Positions 19,852 through 22,460 of a stretch of 22,460 bases of DNA are shown piece by piece. The stretch is taken from NCBI GenBank assembly GCA_964593555.1, contig CAZQIC010000075.1:1-22460 (forward strand), in the 5' to 3' direction. Each line of letters starts with the position of its first letter. The first letter of the stretch is position 1. The position numbers were made by a program, and so were the translations under genes. The stretch comes from CAZQIC01 sp964593555. GTDB lineage: Bacteria > Bacteroidota > Bacteroidia > JAFLBG01. Under the pieces are notes generated by a model. The model ran no database searches, had not been told where the DNA came from, and saw nothing but the letters and a program-made list of their open reading frames with translations.

Positions 19852-22155
19852 ATGGGAACAAAAACCAAAACCGCAAGTATCATTGAGACTATCAATGATA
19901 TGATTAATTTCGGTAGAGAACGGGATGTTTTACATCTCTATGCCGAAGATGAATCCTACAATGGACGAACCGTTAGGATCAAAGGAAAGGAACACATCAA
20001 CTTTGGCTCATGTAGCTATTTAGGGCTTGATGTTGATGAACGGATTAAAGAGGGAGCAATTGAGGCCATCAGAAAATATGGCATACAATGTTCCTCATCC
20101 AGGACGTACATTTCCTCTACCCCCCATGCCGAGTACGAACGATTGATGCGAGAATTATTTGGCGCACCAATTATCCTTACGACAACAACTTCTTTAGGAC
20201 ATCATGCGGTGATCCCAATAGTAGTTGAAGAAGGCAGCGCAATCATCCTCGATCAACAGGTTCATGCGAGTATTCAGGATGCAGCTCTGAAGATGGTTTC
20301 AAAAGGTGTTCATGTAACAAAAATCCGGCACAGTAGCATGGAGGAACTGGAAGCCCAAATCATTGAATTGATTGTGAAGTATGATAAGGTGTGGTATATG
20401 ATCGATGGTATTTACTCCATGTATGGTGATTATCCTCCCTTGAAAAAAATTGTTGAACTTATGGAAAAGTACAAGCAATTTTACCTGTATGTGGATGATG
20501 CTCATGGAATGAGTATTGCCGGTAAATATGGACGTGGAGTTGTGTTGAGCCAAATAGATTTGCATAAAAAAATGATACTTGCAACTTCATTGAACAAGGC
20601 TTTTGCGGTTGGTGGCGGTGGCGTATTTGTATTCCCTGATGAGGAACTTTGCAAAAAGGTAATGAATTGCGGTGGCCCACTTATATTTTCCGGTCCGATT
20701 GCAAACGCAACCATAGGAGCCGGTATTGCTTCAGCAAAAATTCATTTGTCCGATGAAATAATTGTTCGCCAGGCGCAACTGAAGGAAAAATTACATTACT
20801 GCCATGAGTTATTATTAAAACACAATCTTCCAGTAGTATCAAACCAAGATGCACCAATAAATTTTGTTGGATGCGGACTTACAAAGGTTGGTGTTAACAT
20901 GGTAAAAAGAATGATGAATGACGGCTTCTATGTTAATCTGGCCATGTTTCCTGCTGTACCAGATATTTGCACGGGCGTTCGTTTTACTATTACATTACAT
21001 CATACAAAGGAAGATATAGATAACCTGGTTGCAAAATTAGCTTACCACTTTCCAAAGGCTCTGAAAGAAGAAGGCAGAACATTTGCCGATCTACAACGTG
21101 CATTCCGAAAAGTTGCAACCTTTAAGGAATTTCCAATGGAGATAGAGGAATCTAAATCTGTTGGAGACGGTTATACACTTCAGCATGAAACGACCATAGA
21201 AAAAATTGACAAGGAGCTATGGAATAAGTTGATCGGAGGCAAAGGTGTGAATGACTGGAATCAAATGAAATTTTTTGAGGAATCTTTTTCAGGCCATGAA
21301 TTACCGGAACATAACTGGAATTTTCATTACTACATCATTCGTGATAATAAGAATACGCCTGTATTAGCAACTTATTTCACAACAACTATTGCCAAGGACG
21401 ATATGTTTTCTCCGTCTGCTGTTTCAAAACAATTAGAGTATGAACGCAAAGACAATCCTTACTACCTGACTTCTACAACCTTTATGATGGGCTGTATGCT
21501 TTCAATCGGAGAGCATCTATACATTGACAAGAGCCGTGAGGACTGGAAGAAAGTTGTGATGTTATTGCTCGATGAAGTATGGAAAGAACAAGACCGCCAG
21601 AAAGCTACTGTTTTAAGTTTGCGGGATTTTGATTCAAACGATCAGGAGATGAAAGACTTCTTCTTAGAGCAGAGCTTTATCAAAATGGATATTCCGGACG
21701 GACATATAATTGATGAACTTGCTTGGAATGGCGTTGATGAATTTTTAGATCAACTGACTACCGATAAACGCAAGTACATCAAAAGAAAAGTCCTGGAATA
21801 TGAAAATCGTTTTGAAGTCAGAATAGTGGAGAATGCTTCAAGTAAAGAGCTTGACCATTATTATCAGCTTTATAAAAATGTAAGTAATAAGAACAGTGAA
21901 ATTTCTGTCTTTGATACGAACAGGAAATTCTTTGAGAAAGTAATTAAGGATCCGCAATGGGAATTACTTGAACTCAAATTGAAACCTGAGTATGATCCCA
22001 GGCAGGAACGGGAAGCGGTTGGTATCGTTATCAGTTACAGAACAAGTGAAAACTATTGTGGTTTAATTGCCGGAATTGATTACAACGTTTACCATTCATA
22101 TTCCTTGCTCACCTCAAAACTAAAAAACAGGTGTAACTTCAGTTACACCTGTTAG
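19852..22155 (+). CDS. Alpha-oxoamine-synthase-type PLP enzyme fused to a GNAT acyltransferase, 3' end disrupted
   Basis: 767 residues as read. Residues ~35-400 are a class II aminotransferase fold of the KBL/serine-palmitoyltransferase group: N-terminal glycine-rich FGSCSYLGL, PLP-binding V-D215-D-A-H218-G, and Schiff-base lysine K249 in ATSLNKAF. This family joins an amino acid to an acyl thioester with loss of CO2. Residues ~450-750 resemble a GNAT N-acyltransferase. The fusion suggests making an alpha-oxoamine and then acylating it, giving a ceramide-like or other N-acyl lipid. The end is odd: family-like sequence stops near residue 751 (GIDYNVYHSYS, ~22104) and the last ~16 codons run through a hairpin (22126-22153). 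So the GNAT part is truncated by a rearrangement and may be inactive. Confidence 0.75.
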   Translation: MGTKTKTASIIETINDMINFGRERDVLHLYAEDESYNGRTVRIKGKEHINFGSCSYLGLDVDERIKEGAIEAIRKYGIQCSSSRTYISSTPHAEYERLMRELFGAPIILTTTTSLGHHAVIPIVVEEGSAIILDQQVHASIQDAALKMVSKGVHVTKIRHSSMEELEAQIIELIVKYDKVWYMIDGIYSMYGDYPPLKKIVELMEKYKQFYLYVDDAHGMSIAGKYGRGVVLSQIDLHKKMILATSLNKAFAVGGGGVFVFPDEELCKKVMNCGGPLIFSGPIANATIGAGIASAKIHLSDEIIVRQAQLKEKLHYCHELLLKHNLPVVSNQDAPINFVGCGLTKVGVNMVKRMMNDGFYVNLAMFPAVPDICTGVRFTITLHHTKEDIDNLVAKLAYHFPKALKEEGRTFADLQRAFRKVATFKEFPMEIEESKSVGDGYTLQHETTIEKIDKELWNKLIGGKGVNDWNQMKFFEESFSGHELPEHNWNFHYYIIRDNKNTPVLATYFTTTIAKDDMFSPSAVSKQLEYERKDNPYYLTSTTFMMGCMLSIGEHLYIDKSREDWKKVVMLLLDEVWKEQDRQKATVLSLRDFDSNDQEMKDFFLEQSFIKMDIPDGHIIDELAWNGVDEFLDQLTTDKRKYIKRKVLEYENRFEVRIVENASSKELDHYYQLYKNVSNKNSEISVFDTNRKFFEKVIKDPQWELLELKLKPEYDPRQEREAVGIVISYRTSENYCGLIAGIDYNVYHSYSLLTSKLKNRCNFSYTC
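22121..22153 (-). terminator. Terminator hairpin for the - strand reading frame
   Basis: A perfect 12-bp stem (22126-22137 with 22142-22153) with a 4-nt loop. On the - strand it is followed by a run of six T, a proper terminator for the frame at 22172. On the + strand the T-run is interrupted. It lies inside the 3' end of the PLP-enzyme reading frame, showing that this end is foreign to that gene. Confidence 0.8.
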
Positions 22156-22171
22156 TTTTATTTTTAATCAT

Positions 22172-22366
22172 TTACTTCTTTACTGTTATCAACTCTTTAT
22201 TTGCAATTGTAGAGATAAGTTGAGCGTTGAAACTGTCTCGCATTTGAATATAAGCGACATTCTTTAACACCTTTGCTCCAAACTTTCGTTTGTTTTGCGA
22301 TGCGGTGTACCCTAAATTAATTGTCTTTAACTTATGGTGATTTGCTCTTAGAATGGTTTGCCACAT
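22172..22366 (-). pseudogene. Unrecognised - strand gene lacking its 5' end
   Basis: The ATG at 22366 gives 64 residues, but the frame stays open and protein-like further upstream (TPYNLAEEHRVYPQT directly before the Met) up to a TAG around 22430, with no ATG/GTG/TTG start. Thus a longer gene probably lost its start near 22410. The product is basic with Tyr and Asn; a stretch such as LAEEHRVYPQTMWQTI is helix-turn-helix-like but weak. It has its own terminator (22121-22153). No family is recognised. Either a truncated chromosomal gene or part of an inserted element. Confidence 0.45.
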
Positions 22367-22407
22367 AGTCTGCGGATAAACTCTGTGTTCCTCTGCTAAA
22401 TTGTAGG

Positions 22408-22460
22408 GAGTGTAAATTAAACTGTGCTATTTAGTTTTATTATATTTGACTTATTAAGCG
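22408..22460. other. Possible insertion-sequence end at the right edge
   Basis: From ~22410 the sequence becomes very AT-rich (GTGTAAATTAAACTGTG and a T-rich run) and no coding is seen. The change coincides with the loss of the 5' end of the - strand gene. The first bases look to me like the terminal repeats of some IS256-type elements, but no partner repeat or transposase lies in the window. Confidence 0.25.

Noticed and set aside
1..22460. tRNA, rRNA or riboswitch
   Set aside because: Intergenic gaps are all short. None shows a cloverleaf, rRNA-like sequence or a large structured leader on reading.

Overview
Organism. The window reads as the genome of a Bacteroidota bacterium, probably of the Chitinophagales/Sphingobacteriales type (an inference from protein style, not a search). 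It has moderate-to-low GC and weak Shine-Dalgarno sequences with A-rich leaders. It carries an outer-membrane beta-barrel receptor with an N-terminal carboxypeptidase-regulatory-like domain, a PepSY-like periplasmic protein, and promoters with the Bacteroidota -7 element TAnnTTTG.

Region 1 (1-13502): a virus-like structural and lysis block, all on the + strand. It opens with the 3' end of a gene whose product ends in an Arg-rich tail, followed by a strong terminator. A tightly packed array then runs from 369 to 13502 with no convincing internal terminator and many stop/start overlaps. Most products are small proteins with one membrane segment (about 16 of 22). Mixed in are a putative HExxH metalloprotease, a seven-bladed YVTN beta-propeller protein, a T7-lysozyme-type amidase, a protein with an annexin-like segment, an out-of-frame overlapping spanin-like pair, two repeat-containing fibre proteins that share a domain, and a membrane-anchored M23 peptidase. 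I see no tail tube, sheath, tape-measure, baseplate, portal or terminase gene. The most economical reading is the late region of an integrated tailless virus with a membrane in its virion, or a relic or domesticated derivative. Its capsid and ATPase genes would lie upstream of the window. Three of the small membrane proteins and the base of the propeller protein share a Tyr/Asp-then-Leu/Lys-Arg motif, which looks like a common virion docking element.

Region 2 (13515-18943): a chromosomal signalling and envelope module. It contains an OmpR-type response regulator, a histidine kinase, a half-size EamA/DMT transporter, an outer-membrane receptor-like barrel and a secreted PepSY-like protein. A tandem 8-bp repeat with an 11-bp period sits exactly 6 bp upstream of a -7-like element in front of the regulator, the barrel and the PepSY genes. 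This predicts one autoregulated regulon controlled by the response regulator. A long bidirectional hairpin closes the module.

Region 3 (18959-22460): two tandem paralogous STAS-like proteins on the - strand, coupled by a TAATG junction, then a divergent + strand fusion of an alpha-oxoamine-synthase-type PLP enzyme with a GNAT acyltransferase. The last ~16 codons of the fusion do not look native and run into a hairpin that is the terminator of a - strand reading frame with no start codon. The right end of the window is therefore a rearrangement scar, possibly with an insertion-sequence end near 22410.
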